A stretch of DNA of 10,891 bases from Alphaproteobacteria bacterium (GTDB lineage Bacteria; Pseudomonadota; Alphaproteobacteria; RS24), in assembly GCA_015163825.1 (NCBI GenBank), contig JAAOIL010000013.1, forward strand, positions 1-10,891, given 5' to 3'. Numbering within the stretch: position 1 is the stretch's first letter; each line of letters begins with the position of its first letter. Below, one piece after another: positions 1 through 6,847 of the stretch. A program made the translations under genes and the position numbers. The notes under the pieces are model-generated. The model saw only the letters and a list, made by a program, of their open reading frames with translations, did no database searches and was not told where the DNA came from.

Positions 1-446
1 CGCCCATTGGGGAGTGTTTCTTGATAGCGGGGTGTGCGCTCCCCATTCTCCACAAAATCTGCCACGCGCTTGCGCGCGATTGGTTTATCGTTGAGCCATA
101 CCACACCATCACGCATTTGTATTTTATCACCGCCCATACCGATGATGCGTTTGATATAATCGGTGCGACCATCGGCTGGCAGTTTGAATACTACGACATC
201 GCCTCGTGTCGGTGTTTGCGAGAACACCCGCCCCACAAACAGAGGCGGTGAAAACGGCATACTATGGCGGGAGAATCCATAACTATATTTAGAGACAAAC
301 AGAAAATCCCCCACCAGCAGGGTTGGTTTCATAGAGCCAGAGGGGATATTGAAAGGTTGAAATACAAACGACCGCACCGATAGCGCAATCACTGCCGCCC
401 AAAAGAACATCCGAAAATAACTGCCCCATGTTTCTTTTTGTTTCAT
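1..446 (-). CDS. lepB: Signal peptidase I (3' end cut by window edge)
   Basis: Inner-membrane serine protease that removes signal peptides from exported proteins. The first 148 residues are visible and the C-terminus lies beyond position 1. An N-terminal hydrophobic segment (about residues 12-30) is followed directly by the S26-family box PSGSMKPTLLVGD, with the nucleophile at Ser38. The general-base lysine is Lys99 in DYIKRIIGMGGD, followed by the conserved GD pair and VVWLNDKPI. These match the Ser/Lys dyad of the family. The gene has one short N-terminal anchor, as in alphaproteobacterial and Gram-positive-type LepB, rather than the two-helix E. coli form. The ATG overlaps the acpS stop codon (ATGA), so it is probably translationally coupled as the distal gene of the operon. 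Function is confident from motifs; only the length is unknown. Confidence 0.96.
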   Translation of the reverse strand, partial: MKQKETWGSYFRMFFWAAVIALSVRSFVFQPFNIPSGSMKPTLLVGDFLFVSKYSYGFSRHSMPFSPPLFVGRVFSQTPTRGDVVVFKLPADGRTDYIKRIIGMGGDKIQMRDGVVWLNDKPIARKRVADFVENGERTPRYQETLPNG

Positions 447-868
447 AACGTGTTCTCTTGTGTGTCTGTAGCATCATCTATAGTGGAGATGATGACGATG
501 GCTTGAGCGAGAGGGAAATCATCTGTGATGGTTATATCTATTTGCGCTGTTTTATTTTTGGGCGTGATATGGTTTAGCCGTGCCAGAGCGCCATTGGTTA
601 GTGCCATAGTCGGCTTGCCTGATTTTAAGTTTATAACCCCCATATCGCGCCAGAACACACCTTGACGCAAACCCGTGCCGAGTGCTTTCGCACACGCTTC
701 TTTCGCGGCGAAACGTTTGGCATAAGAGGCGGCACGATTGAGGCGACGCTCAGAACGTTTTTGTTCCCTCTCTGTAAAAATGCGTTGGACGAATCTATCC
801 CCGAAACGTGTCAATGTTGTTTCAATGCGGCGAATATCTATGAGGTCGTTGCCAAGCCCAATAATCAT
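443..868 (-). CDS. acpS: Holo-[acyl-carrier-protein] synthase
   Basis: Transfers 4'-phosphopantetheine from CoA to the serine of apo-ACP, activating fatty acid synthesis in the cytoplasm. The 141-residue protein has the AcpS-type phosphopantetheinyl transferase signatures: MIIGLGNDLIDIRRIE at the N-terminus with the Mg-binding Asp8, and KRFAAKEACAKALGTG with Glu57. FWRDMGVIN follows, and the C-terminal strand pair DITITDDFPLAQAIVII is typical. A short extra tail (about residues 130-141) is slightly longer than the common 125-130 residue form. The start overlaps the pdxJ stop as ATGA and the stop overlaps the lepB start as ATGA, so the gene sits in a coupled pdxJ-acpS-lepB block. No promoter is seen inside the block. 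Confidence 0.97.
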   Translation of the reverse strand: MIIGLGNDLIDIRRIETTLTRFGDRFVQRIFTEREQKRSERRLNRAASYAKRFAAKEACAKALGTGLRQGVFWRDMGVINLKSGKPTMALTNGALARLNHITPKNKTAQIDITITDDFPLAQAIVIISTIDDATDTQENTL

Positions 869-1608
869 ACCACACCCCCCTTATTGATATGGGCTCGCAT
901 ACGCGCAATCGCTTCTGCCAAGCCAATAAACACACCTTCACTCACCAAAAAATGCCCGATATTGAGTTCAGCAATCTCTGGTAGGCTTGCCATCGCCTCG
1001 GCTGTTTCAAAGTTGAGCCCATGCCCCGCATGAACCTCCAACCCCAATGAAGACGCAAATGATGCCCCATGCATAAGCCGCACCCATTGCGTTTCTTCCC
1101 CCGCCCCGCCAAAGGCATGACAATAAGAGCCCGTGTGTAGTTCCACACAATCGGCACCCAATTCATGGGCTGTTTCTATCTGGGCTTTGTCGGGGTCAAT
1201 GAATAGCGACACACGAATAGAGGCTTCTTGTAAAGGCGCAATATAGGACGCCAAATCATCGGCTTCGGCGACAACATCTAGCCCGCCTTCTGTTGTAATC
1301 TCTTGGCGCTTCTCTGGCACGAGGCAACACGCATTCGGTTTATGACGCAACGCAATCGCTAGCATTTCTGGTGTTGCCGCCATCTCCAAATTAAGGGGGA
1401 GCGTTAGTGTTTCCACCAGACGAGCAATATCCGCATCGCTGATATGGCGGCGGTCTTCACGCAAATGCGCCGTGATACCATCAGCACCCGCCTGTTCTGC
1501 TATTTGTGCCGCCCGAACCGGGTCTGGCACAGCACCGCCTCTGGCATTGCGTATCGTGGCGATGTGATCCACATTCACGCCCAATCTTATTTTGCTGGTG
1601 CGAGACAT
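865..1608 (-). CDS. pdxJ: Pyridoxine 5'-phosphate synthase
   Basis: Condenses 1-deoxyxylulose 5-phosphate with 3-amino-2-oxopropyl phosphate to make pyridoxine 5'-phosphate, the last ring-forming step of DXP-dependent vitamin B6 synthesis. The TIM-barrel protein is 247 residues, a normal length. It carries LGVNVDHIATIRNARGG near the N-terminus, AHLREDRRHI (His48), NLEMA (Glu75) and VHAGHGLN (His196). These three residues lie at a constant +3 offset from the E. coli catalytic His45, Glu72 and His193, which supports both the identity and the start. The ATG overlaps the stop of the DUF2062 gene by one base (TAATG) and the stop overlaps the acpS start. Presence of PdxJ implies the DXP-dependent rather than the PdxS/PdxT B6 route. 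Confidence 0.98.
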   Translation of the reverse strand: MSRTSKIRLGVNVDHIATIRNARGGAVPDPVRAAQIAEQAGADGITAHLREDRRHISDADIARLVETLTLPLNLEMAATPEMLAIALRHKPNACCLVPEKRQEITTEGGLDVVAEADDLASYIAPLQEASIRVSLFIDPDKAQIETAHELGADCVELHTGSYCHAFGGAGEETQWVRLMHGASFASSLGLEVHAGHGLNFETAEAMASLPEIAELNIGHFLVSEGVFIGLAEAIARMRAHINKGGVV

Positions 1609-2138
1609 TATAACCGCCCCTTATGATATTTCTTCTGATAAATATGGATAATCCCGACACTGCTATAATAAATAATCACCGCAATCATTAAACCAACAGG
1701 AAAACTACCCAGCATAAAGGGAACGAATATCGGTAGGAATACCGAAGCGGGTTCATTCCATAAAGTGCCAAGTGTAAGATTTTCAAAATCAAGTGGCATA
1801 CGATTATCGCCCAATAGATAATTGCCGACACTATAAGACCCCGCCCAAATAAACGGAAAGGTAATGGGATTGCCAACCCAAGTGCCCAGCGCGGCTGCTA
1901 AATAATTGCCGCCTATTGCCCAGCATATCAACCACGCATAGACGATATGCAAACCGATAAGCGGCGATGCCGAAACAAAAGCCCCCCCCGCAAAACCCAA
2001 AGCGATAGAATGAGCGGAAGCCCTTGTGCGTATGGCACGGCGCCACATATAGGTGAAAGCCCTTGCCCACCCCGCACGTGGCCACAGGAATTGCCGCCAA
2101 CGTTGCAAATAAGAAAGAGAGAACCGCCGCCTAAACAT
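1608..2138 (-). CDS. DUF2062 integral membrane protein
   Basis: A 176-residue protein of unknown function matching the DUF2062 family. A basic N-terminus (residues 1-45, many Arg/Trp) precedes the conserved ASAHSIALGFAGGAFVSASP motif (about 40-59) and IGLHIVYAW. The GNPITFPFIW segment follows near residues 89-98. Hydrophobic stretches at about 61-86, 92-109 and 133-165 suggest two to three membrane spans, ending in a short basic tail (KKYHKGRL). Members of this family often lie between pyrE and pdxJ in alphaproteobacteria, but I know of no firm biochemical role. The start is 3 bases after the pyrE stop with no good Shine-Dalgarno, so translation is probably coupled. A run of eight G (coding strand; plus positions 1982-1989) encodes the AGGA part of the conserved motif. 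Confidence 0.85.
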   Translation of the reverse strand: MFRRRFSLSYLQRWRQFLWPRAGWARAFTYMWRRAIRTRASAHSIALGFAGGAFVSASPLIGLHIVYAWLICWAIGGNYLAAALGTWVGNPITFPFIWAGSYSVGNYLLGDNRMPLDFENLTLGTLWNEPASVFLPIFVPFMLGSFPVGLMIAVIIYYSSVGIIHIYQKKYHKGRL

Positions 2139-2141
2139 AGT

Positions 2142-2732
2142 CTATCGCTTTTTCGCTAAAGCACGACTGCCGGGTTTTATGGCAGGGATAGTGCGCAAGT
2201 CGGCAGGGATTTTATTTTTTGCAAAAGTTTCTATATTGAGCCGTGCCAGCGCGTGTAGTTTGACCCCGATTTTCGCTTTACCATTGGAGCGATCTATTAA
2301 GCACCCCGCACTTGCGACCTTGCCGCCATAATCGCGGATTGTTGCTATCGCCTCGCATGAAGATAGCCCTGTTGTCACAATATCTTCCACCATCACGACA
2401 CGTTTTCCTTTAAGGGAAAAGCCCCGCCGCAGTTCAAAGTTTTTGCCGACACGTTCTAGAAATACATTCTCTACTTTTAATTGCCGTGCCACTTCATAGC
2501 CGATAAGCACCCCCCCCATAGCGGGGGAAACCACCACATCAATAGCCCCTTTGGTGGTGGCGCGGATTTTATCTGCCAATGCCTTTGCCAGACGCGCCGC
2601 CCGACGAGGCTGCATCAACACCCGCGCACATTGCAGATATTGACGACTATGCAAACCAGATGACAACACAAAATGTCCTTCCAGCAATGCCTCGGCTTTG
2701 CGGAATTCATTGAGTGTTTGTTCTGGTGTCAT
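2142..2732 (-). CDS. pyrE: Orotate phosphoribosyltransferase
   Basis: Joins orotate to PRPP to give orotidine 5'-monophosphate, the fifth step of de novo UMP synthesis. The 196-residue protein has the type I phosphoribosyltransferase PRPP loop VVMVEDIVTTGLSS (about 112-125, acidic pair Glu116/Asp117). It also has the N-terminal FVLSSGLHSRQYLQ substrate region and the VVSPAMGGVLIGYEVA strand-loop, plus FLERVGKNFELRRGF matching the flexible-loop region. Length and motifs fit the alphaproteobacterial PyrE type. The ATG is 11 bases after the rsh stop, with AGGAAG overlapping that stop as a likely ribosome-binding site. A run of eight G on the coding strand (plus 2510-2517) encodes part of AMGGVL. 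Its place behind rsh is common in this group. Confidence 0.97.
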   Translation of the reverse strand: MTPEQTLNEFRKAEALLEGHFVLSSGLHSRQYLQCARVLMQPRRAARLAKALADKIRATTKGAIDVVVSPAMGGVLIGYEVARQLKVENVFLERVGKNFELRRGFSLKGKRVVMVEDIVTTGLSSCEAIATIRDYGGKVASAGCLIDRSNGKAKIGVKLHALARLNIETFAKNKIPADLRTIPAIKPGSRALAKKR

Positions 2733-2743
2733 TATCGTGCTTC

Positions 2744-4978
2744 CTATTCTTGTTGCGGTGATGTTATGCGCTCTATGGAACTTATCACACTGCTGCCTTT
2801 TAAGACATCAATAAGTTTAGAAACATGTGGCACATCGCGCACTTCTATATCTATAATCAGGTCGCAAAAATCATCATTGCGTTGCGTGATAGAAAGATTG
2901 GCGATATTCGCACCAAAATCTGCAAAGGTTTGCGTGATAGCACTCAAAGAACCAGTGCGATTTATGACGCTAACCAATAAGCGACCCTGAAATAATCTTT
3001 CCCGAGATATGTTATCCATATCCCAACGCATTTGCACCCAGCGTTCTGGCGTGTCGCTATACTCATCAAGCGCAGGGGAAGACGCAGGATAAACAATAAG
3101 CCCCGCCCCCGCCGTGGTTATGCCAACAATCTTATCTTGCGGCAGAGGGAAATGATCTGGGGCAAAACGTATAGCACTGCCATAACGACCCGCCCCCACA
3201 GGCAACACCACAGATGATGGGTCGCCTTGTATATCTTCCCCCTTGCCCCGCCCGATAAGAGAACGCACAGCACCCGCCAGACCCCGACGCTTATCTGATT
3301 TTTGAATTTTATGTTCGGGCAAGACGGCTTGTAGAACATTGGTCGCCGATACATCGCCCCGCCCAATAGCGGCATAGAGCGATTCTAAATTATCAAAATC
3401 CATAACCCCCAAAGCCCGCTCCAGCAAAGTCGGGTTGCACGTCTCGCCTTCGCTTTCAAAGGAGTTATAAACCATGCGTTTGCCTAACCCCGCATAAGTT
3501 GCCGCCTCCCCTTCCCTTAAGTAATGACGGATAGCAGATTTCGCCTTACCTGTTTTGACTTGGTGCAGCCAAGTTTCACGAGGCGCGGCATCATCGGCAC
3601 GAATGATTTCTATTTCATCACCATTATTTAATGTCGTGCGTAAAGGCAGTTTGCGCCCATTGATACGCGCCCCCACACAACTATTGCCGATTTGTGTATG
3701 CACCGCATAGGCAAAGTCTAGTGCCGTTGCCCCATGCGGCAGAGAAATTAACCGCCCCTTTGGGGTGAAACAAAATACTTGGTCGTTGAAAAGTTCTAGT
3801 TTGGTGTTCTCTAAAAACTCTTCTGCTGTGCCACCTCTGCGGATTTGCGCGACCATATCCCGCAACCACTGAAACGGCTCTATCGTTTCCATATCGGGGG
3901 AGGCAGGGGTTGTGTCAAATAACTCCCCTATATGTCCGTCCCCTAAATCTTTGTACCACCAATGGGCGGCAATACCATTTTCGGCAACACTTTCCATTTG
4001 CTTATCACGGATTTGCACCTCTACTCTTTTATTGTCGGGTCCTATAATCGTTGTGTGCAACGACCGATACCCATTCAGTTTTGGGGTTGAGATATAATCC
4101 TTATAACGCCCCTGCACATAATTATATTGCCGATGCAAAACCCCCAATGCCCGATAACAATCATCTTCATTTTCTACAATGATGCGATAGCCGAAAATAT
4201 CTGATAATTGCTCCAGCGAAATAGATTTGCTCTGCATTTTGCGCCAAATAGAAAACGGACTCTTCTGTCGTCCCACAACATGGGCACGGATATCATGCTC
4301 TGCCAATAGATTATAAAATGTGTAAGAGATGTCGTCTAATTGTGTGCCGCTATTTTTCTGCAAACTAGCGAGGCGGTCTTTGATTAAATCTCGTGCTTGC
4401 GGATTGATATGAGAGAAAGATAAATCCTCCAACTCCTCCCTAAAGTTTTGCATACCGATACGACCAGCAAGGGGGGCGTAAATATCTAGCGTCTCTTCTG
4501 CGATGCGGCGGCGCTTGGCTTCGGACGGGATAAAATAAAGGGTGCGCATATTGTGTAAGCGGTCGGCAAGTTTCACCAATAAAATGCGAATATCCTCTGC
4601 CGTTGCCAATAAGAGTTTGCGGAAATTTTCTGCATGGGCGCTACCTTCCGATGATAGTTCCAGCCGCGAGAGTTTTGTTACACCATCAACAAGTTTGGCG
4701 ATTTCCTCCCCGAATAGGGATTCTATCTCTTCGTAATCTGTGTCTGTGTCTTCTATTGTGTCGTGCAATAAGGCGGTGGCTATGCTGGCTGTGTCTAATC
4801 TTAAATCGGTTAATATACCCGCCACCTCTATCGGGTGCGAAAAATAGGGGTCGCCCGAAGCGCGTTTTTGATCGCCATGTTTTTGTGTGGCAAACACATA
4901 AGCACGATTAAGCAAATCCTCATTCGCATGCGGAGCATAATCGGTCACCCTATCTACTAATTCATATTGTCGCATCAT
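2744..4978 (-). CDS. rsh: Bifunctional (p)ppGpp synthetase/hydrolase, RelA/SpoT family
   Basis: Makes and degrades the alarmone (p)ppGpp, the stringent-response signal; 744 residues, full length. The N-terminal HD hydrolase domain (about 20-175) keeps the metal set His48, His72, Asp73 and Asp139, spaced as in Rel of Streptococcus, plus HDTIEDTD. The synthetase domain (about 225-345) has GRQKSPFSIWRKM, LSDIFGYRIIV, DYISTPKLNGYRSLHTTI and VEVQIR with Glu320. Its RYKD box (291-294) resembles the RFKD of bifunctional enzymes, so both activities are expected. A TGS domain follows at about 401-461 and an ACT domain at about 665-737. The zinc-finger/CC region (about 600-635) lacks the paired cysteines and reads FAPDHFPLPQDKIVG; I believe this is common in alphaproteobacterial Rsh. 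The start is MMRQ, with GGAG 8 bases before the first ATG, inside a hairpin. Confidence 0.97.
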   Translation of the reverse strand: MMRQYELVDRVTDYAPHANEDLLNRAYVFATQKHGDQKRASGDPYFSHPIEVAGILTDLRLDTASIATALLHDTIEDTDTDYEEIESLFGEEIAKLVDGVTKLSRLELSSEGSAHAENFRKLLLATAEDIRILLVKLADRLHNMRTLYFIPSEAKRRRIAEETLDIYAPLAGRIGMQNFREELEDLSFSHINPQARDLIKDRLASLQKNSGTQLDDISYTFYNLLAEHDIRAHVVGRQKSPFSIWRKMQSKSISLEQLSDIFGYRIIVENEDDCYRALGVLHRQYNYVQGRYKDYISTPKLNGYRSLHTTIIGPDNKRVEVQIRDKQMESVAENGIAAHWWYKDLGDGHIGELFDTTPASPDMETIEPFQWLRDMVAQIRRGGTAEEFLENTKLELFNDQVFCFTPKGRLISLPHGATALDFAYAVHTQIGNSCVGARINGRKLPLRTTLNNGDEIEIIRADDAAPRETWLHQVKTGKAKSAIRHYLREGEAATYAGLGKRMVYNSFESEGETCNPTLLERALGVMDFDNLESLYAAIGRGDVSATNVLQAVLPEHKIQKSDKRRGLAGAVRSLIGRGKGEDIQGDPSSVVLPVGAGRYGSAIRFAPDHFPLPQDKIVGITTAGAGLIVYPASSPALDEYSDTPERWVQMRWDMDNISRERLFQGRLLVSVINRTGSLSAITQTFADFGANIANLSITQRNDDFCDLIIDIEVRDVPHVSKLIDVLKGSSVISSIERITSPQQE

Positions 4979-5017
4979 GGCGTGGTCTCCAATATAGACA
5001 CGCCTAAGAGTGTAGGC
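4979..5017 (-). promoter_or_regulatory. Two mutually exclusive hairpins over the rsh ribosome-binding site
   Basis: In the rpoZ-rsh gap the minus-strand RNA can form GGCGUG/CACGCC (plus 4979-4984 with 4999-5004, less one bulged base) extended by UCU/AGA. This closes a 7-base loop ending directly at the rsh AUG. The Shine-Dalgarno GGAGA lies partly in the loop and partly in the stem. An upstream 5-bp hairpin GCCUA/UAGGC (plus 5002-5006 with 5013-5017, 6-base loop) shares the GGC at 5002-5004, so the two cannot form together. The pairing is read directly from sequence; regulation is inference. There is no U-tract, so it is not an intrinsic terminator. Confidence 0.4.
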
Positions 5018-5023
5018 TTAAAT

Positions 5024-5527
5024 CTAGTCGGAATCACTATCTTTTTCAGAGTCGCCCTCGCCACCCATAACATTCAACGCCGCTAGAATATCATCCTCGC
5101 TCATATCGCCCATAGAATCGTTTTGCCCTGCACTCGCTTGGTTGGCGACTTGGTTGGCGACTTGGTTGGTGGCTTGGTTGGCGGCTTGGTTGGCGGCAGT
5201 ATCAAGAGCAGAAACAGACGATGGCGCACCAAATACATCGCGTGCTGTCGGCGCTGGCGCACCCAAAGCTGGCAAATCCATTTCTTCTAAATCATCAGTA
5301 TCCGCGCCTTTTTGGAGTGATTCAATCAACTCTTCACGGACATCGGAAGGCTTTAAGCGCGTATCCGCTATCTCGCGCAACGCAACAACTGGATTTTTAT
5401 CGTTATTACGATCTACCAAAATCTCCTCACCCGCAGACATTCCCCGCGCCCGATGCGCCGCGAATAATACCAACTCAAAGCGGTTAGGAACCCTTGTGAC
5501 GCAATCTTCTACCGTAACTCGTGCCAT
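5024..5527 (-). CDS. rpoZ: RNA polymerase omega subunit with repeat-bearing C-terminal extension
   Basis: Omega helps assemble and stabilise the beta' subunit of RNA polymerase. The N-terminal core (about 1-72) is classic: MARVTVEDCVTRVPNRFELV, AAHRARGMSAG, NPVVALREIAD and a helix ending LIESLQKG. The protein is 167 residues, longer than the roughly 90 residues of E. coli omega. The extra part is an acidic, low-complexity tail (about 74-167) with five four-residue units of [A/V][A/T]NQ at 111-130, a predicted-helix patch SEDDILAALNVMGG near 143-156, and an acidic end (SEKDSDSD). Acidic omega extensions occur in alphaproteobacteria, while the ANQ repeats look lineage specific. A strong AGGAG lies 7 bases before the ATG. 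It sits 27 bases after folK and 45 bases before rsh. Confidence 0.95.
   Translation of the reverse strand: MARVTVEDCVTRVPNRFELVLFAAHRARGMSAGEEILVDRNNDKNPVVALREIADTRLKPSDVREELIESLQKGADTDDLEEMDLPALGAPAPTARDVFGAPSSVSALDTAANQAANQATNQVANQVANQASAGQNDSMGDMSEDDILAALNVMGGEGDSEKDSDSD
5138..5197. repeat. 12-bp tandem repeat (5 copies) inside rpoZ
   Basis: Five in-frame 12-bp units follow each other: TTGGTTGGCGAC twice, TTGGTTGGTGGC once and TTGGTTGGCGGC twice (plus strand). On the coding strand they encode V/A-A/T-N-Q units. Copies differ only at the third codon position or in a single Ala/Thr or Ala/Val change. The near-identity suggests recent expansion by slippage, and because the period is a multiple of three the reading frame is kept for any copy number. 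Confidence 0.93.
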
Positions 5528-5554
5528 AGTCTTTCTCCTTATTTGGTCGCCTAT

Positions 5555-6115
5555 TTAACCTATTTCCGCTTTGGAATCAAGCATAATGGCACGACAATCT
5601 GTATCTTGCCCCGAATCAGCCAGAGTCAATAAGAGAGCCGATAAAAGCGCCGCTAATGGCTCGTTCGTTATAGGATGCACCCACGCAGGGGCTATATCCT
5701 GCAAGGGTTTCAACACAAACGCCCGATTAGGCAAGCGCGGATGCGGGATATTCGGGTTTGTGCCGATTTGCCCCCGATAATCCAAAATATCTAGGTCTAG
5801 GGTTCGCGCCCCCCATCGTTCCTCTTGCGCCCTATCTCGTCCAAACTGGCGTTCCAGCCCTTGCAAAGCCGCCAGCAATGCCGAAGGCGAAAGGCTCGTC
5901 TCTATCTGTGCCACCGCATTAACATAATCAGGTTGCGAACCCGGTCCCACCGCCGCACTGCTATAAAAACGAGAACACCGCACAACACGCACACTATCAG
6001 CCGCCTCCGCCTCCCCCCCGAAAGAAGAAGAAAAAGAAACGAGAGCCGCACGAAGCAAACTGACACTATCTGCATACGCACCACGCAAATTACTACCGAG
6101 TCCTATATATATCAT
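5555..6115 (-). CDS. folK: 2-amino-4-hydroxy-6-hydroxymethyldihydropteridine diphosphokinase
   Basis: Transfers pyrophosphate from ATP to 6-hydroxymethyl-7,8-dihydropterin, just before dihydropteroate synthesis in the folate pathway. Counting from the chosen start (186 residues), it has MIYIGLGSNLRG at the N-terminus and FYSSAAVGPGSQPDYVNAVAQI. The metal-binding RWGARTLDLDIL carries Asp107 and Asp109, and HPRLPNRAFVLKPLQDIAP follows. An Ala/Ser/Glu-rich insert (about 27-45) and a tail after residue 150 make it a little longer than the E. coli enzyme. The ATG at 6115 puts MIYIGLGSN at the N-terminus as in the family. An ATG at 6127 and a TTG at 6151 are also open. None has a well-placed Shine-Dalgarno, which fits the leaderless start suggested by the upstream promoter-like sequence. 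Confidence 0.95.
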   Translation of the reverse strand: MIYIGLGSNLRGAYADSVSLLRAALVSFSSSFGGEAEAADSVRVVRCSRFYSSAAVGPGSQPDYVNAVAQIETSLSPSALLAALQGLERQFGRDRAQEERWGARTLDLDILDYRGQIGTNPNIPHPRLPNRAFVLKPLQDIAPAWVHPITNEPLAALLSALLLTLADSGQDTDCRAIMLDSKAEIG

Positions 6116-6122
6116 GGCATTT

Positions 6123-6151
6123 TCCATAAGCCCCCGATTACCAATTGGCAA
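6123..6151 (-). promoter_or_regulatory. Candidate promoter of the folK-rpoZ-rsh operon
   Basis: On the minus strand TTGCCA (plus 6146-6151) and TATGGA (plus 6123-6128) are separated by 17 bases. Transcription would begin about at the ATG at 6115, which lies 7 bases past the -10. The -35 agrees well with sigma-70 and the -10 only partly (TAT then weak). It overlaps the -35 of the divergent glycosylase promoter base for base. This is inference from spacing and hexamers only. Confidence 0.4.
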
Positions 6152-6172
6152 GCCCCTTAATAGGCTTATACT
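6145..6172 (+). promoter_or_regulatory. Candidate sigma-70-type promoter of the glycosylase gene
   Basis: TTGGCA (6145-6150), a 16-base spacer and TATACT (6167-6172) make the best promoter match in the window. The expected transcription start is about 6179, exactly at the second in-frame ATG. This would give a leaderless mRNA and exclude the first ATG at 6173. It lies back to back with the folK promoter. Confidence 0.55.
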
Positions 6173-6847
6173 ATGTCTATGACATCACCCCTGCCTAAAC
6201 CCAATTGCACCCTATGCCCCCGCCTCGCAATGCATCGTGAGAATCATCGTATCATATACCCCGATTATTTCAATGCCCCTGTGCCGTGCTTTGGTGACCC
6301 CAACGCCAAACTTTTAATTGTCGGGCAAGCCCCAGGCTGGAACGGAGCCAATCGCACTGGTCGCCCCTTTACGGGCGATAAGTCAGGCGAACTTCTTTAT
6401 GGGGCATTAAGGGAAGCGGGTTTTGCTACAGGTAATTATGGCGGACATAAAGATGATGGCGTAGAGCTAAAAGATTGTATGGTTACAAATGCTGTGCGAT
6501 GCGCCCCCAATAAAGATGAAAAACACACAGACGCACACGAACTTGAATCATCAGAGATTATACAATGTCGTCAATTTCTAAAAGCCCGCATTGAAGAACA
6601 AAAAAACAATGGGTTAAAGGCTATCATCGCACTTGGGCTATCTGCATATAGTAGTGTGCTAATGGCGCAAGGTTTGCCAGAAAACAATGAATCAATGAAG
6701 AAATTATCCAATACAAAAAAAGAATTTGGCGGTATCGTTTTATATGCCAGTTATCACCCTTCACCTCGCACCAGACAATGGATGAGCCAAAAACAATTCA
6801 TTGACCAATTCGCTACCATAAAAAAAGATTTACTTATTGCGGAGTAA
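6173..6847 (+). CDS. Uracil-DNA glycosylase, iron-sulfur family 5-like
   Basis: Removes uracil and probably other deaminated bases from DNA to start base excision repair. The motif GQAPGWNGANRTGRPFTGDKSG (about 51-72) matches family 5 (UDGb), in which the catalytic Asp/Asn of other families is replaced by Ala; the second motif is YHPSPRTRQ (about 194-201). Cys12, Cys15, Cys110 and Cys132 are placed like the four ligands of the [4Fe-4S] cluster in families 4 and 5. The length of 224 residues is normal. The first ATG (6173) is used here, but the promoter at 6145-6172 points to the ATG at 6179 (222 residues). Its last 18 bases overlap the end of smpB on the other strand. Being the only plus-strand protein gene, it interrupts the minus-strand gene order. 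Family 4 is a less likely alternative. Confidence 0.9.
   Translation: MSMTSPLPKPNCTLCPRLAMHRENHRIIYPDYFNAPVPCFGDPNAKLLIVGQAPGWNGANRTGRPFTGDKSGELLYGALREAGFATGNYGGHKDDGVELKDCMVTNAVRCAPNKDEKHTDAHELESSEIIQCRQFLKARIEEQKNNGLKAIIALGLSAYSSVLMAQGLPENNESMKKLSNTKKEFGGIVLYASYHPSPRTRQWMSQKQFIDQFATIKKDLLIAE

Noticed and set aside
3090..3180. Loss of the paired cysteines in the zinc-finger/CC region of the RelA/SpoT protein
   Set aside because: From memory, alphaproteobacterial Rsh proteins commonly lack this cysteine pair while keeping the following IVGI-type segment, so it is probably a lineage trait, not a defect. An alignment would settle it.
5138..5197. CRISPR-like array
   Set aside because: The units are contiguous 12-mers without spacers and lie in frame inside rpoZ.
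5142..5558. 138-codon open frame on the plus strand with a repetitive Trp/Leu/Ala start
   Set aside because: It is the antisense shadow of rpoZ. The repeats come from the 12-bp units, there is no family resemblance and no ribosome-binding site.
6116..6151. TTG (6151) or ATG (6127) start for folK
   Set aside because: Both add N-terminal residues not seen in the family. The -10-like TATGGA overlaps the ATG at 6127, and the MIYIGLGSN start at 6115 fits the family best.
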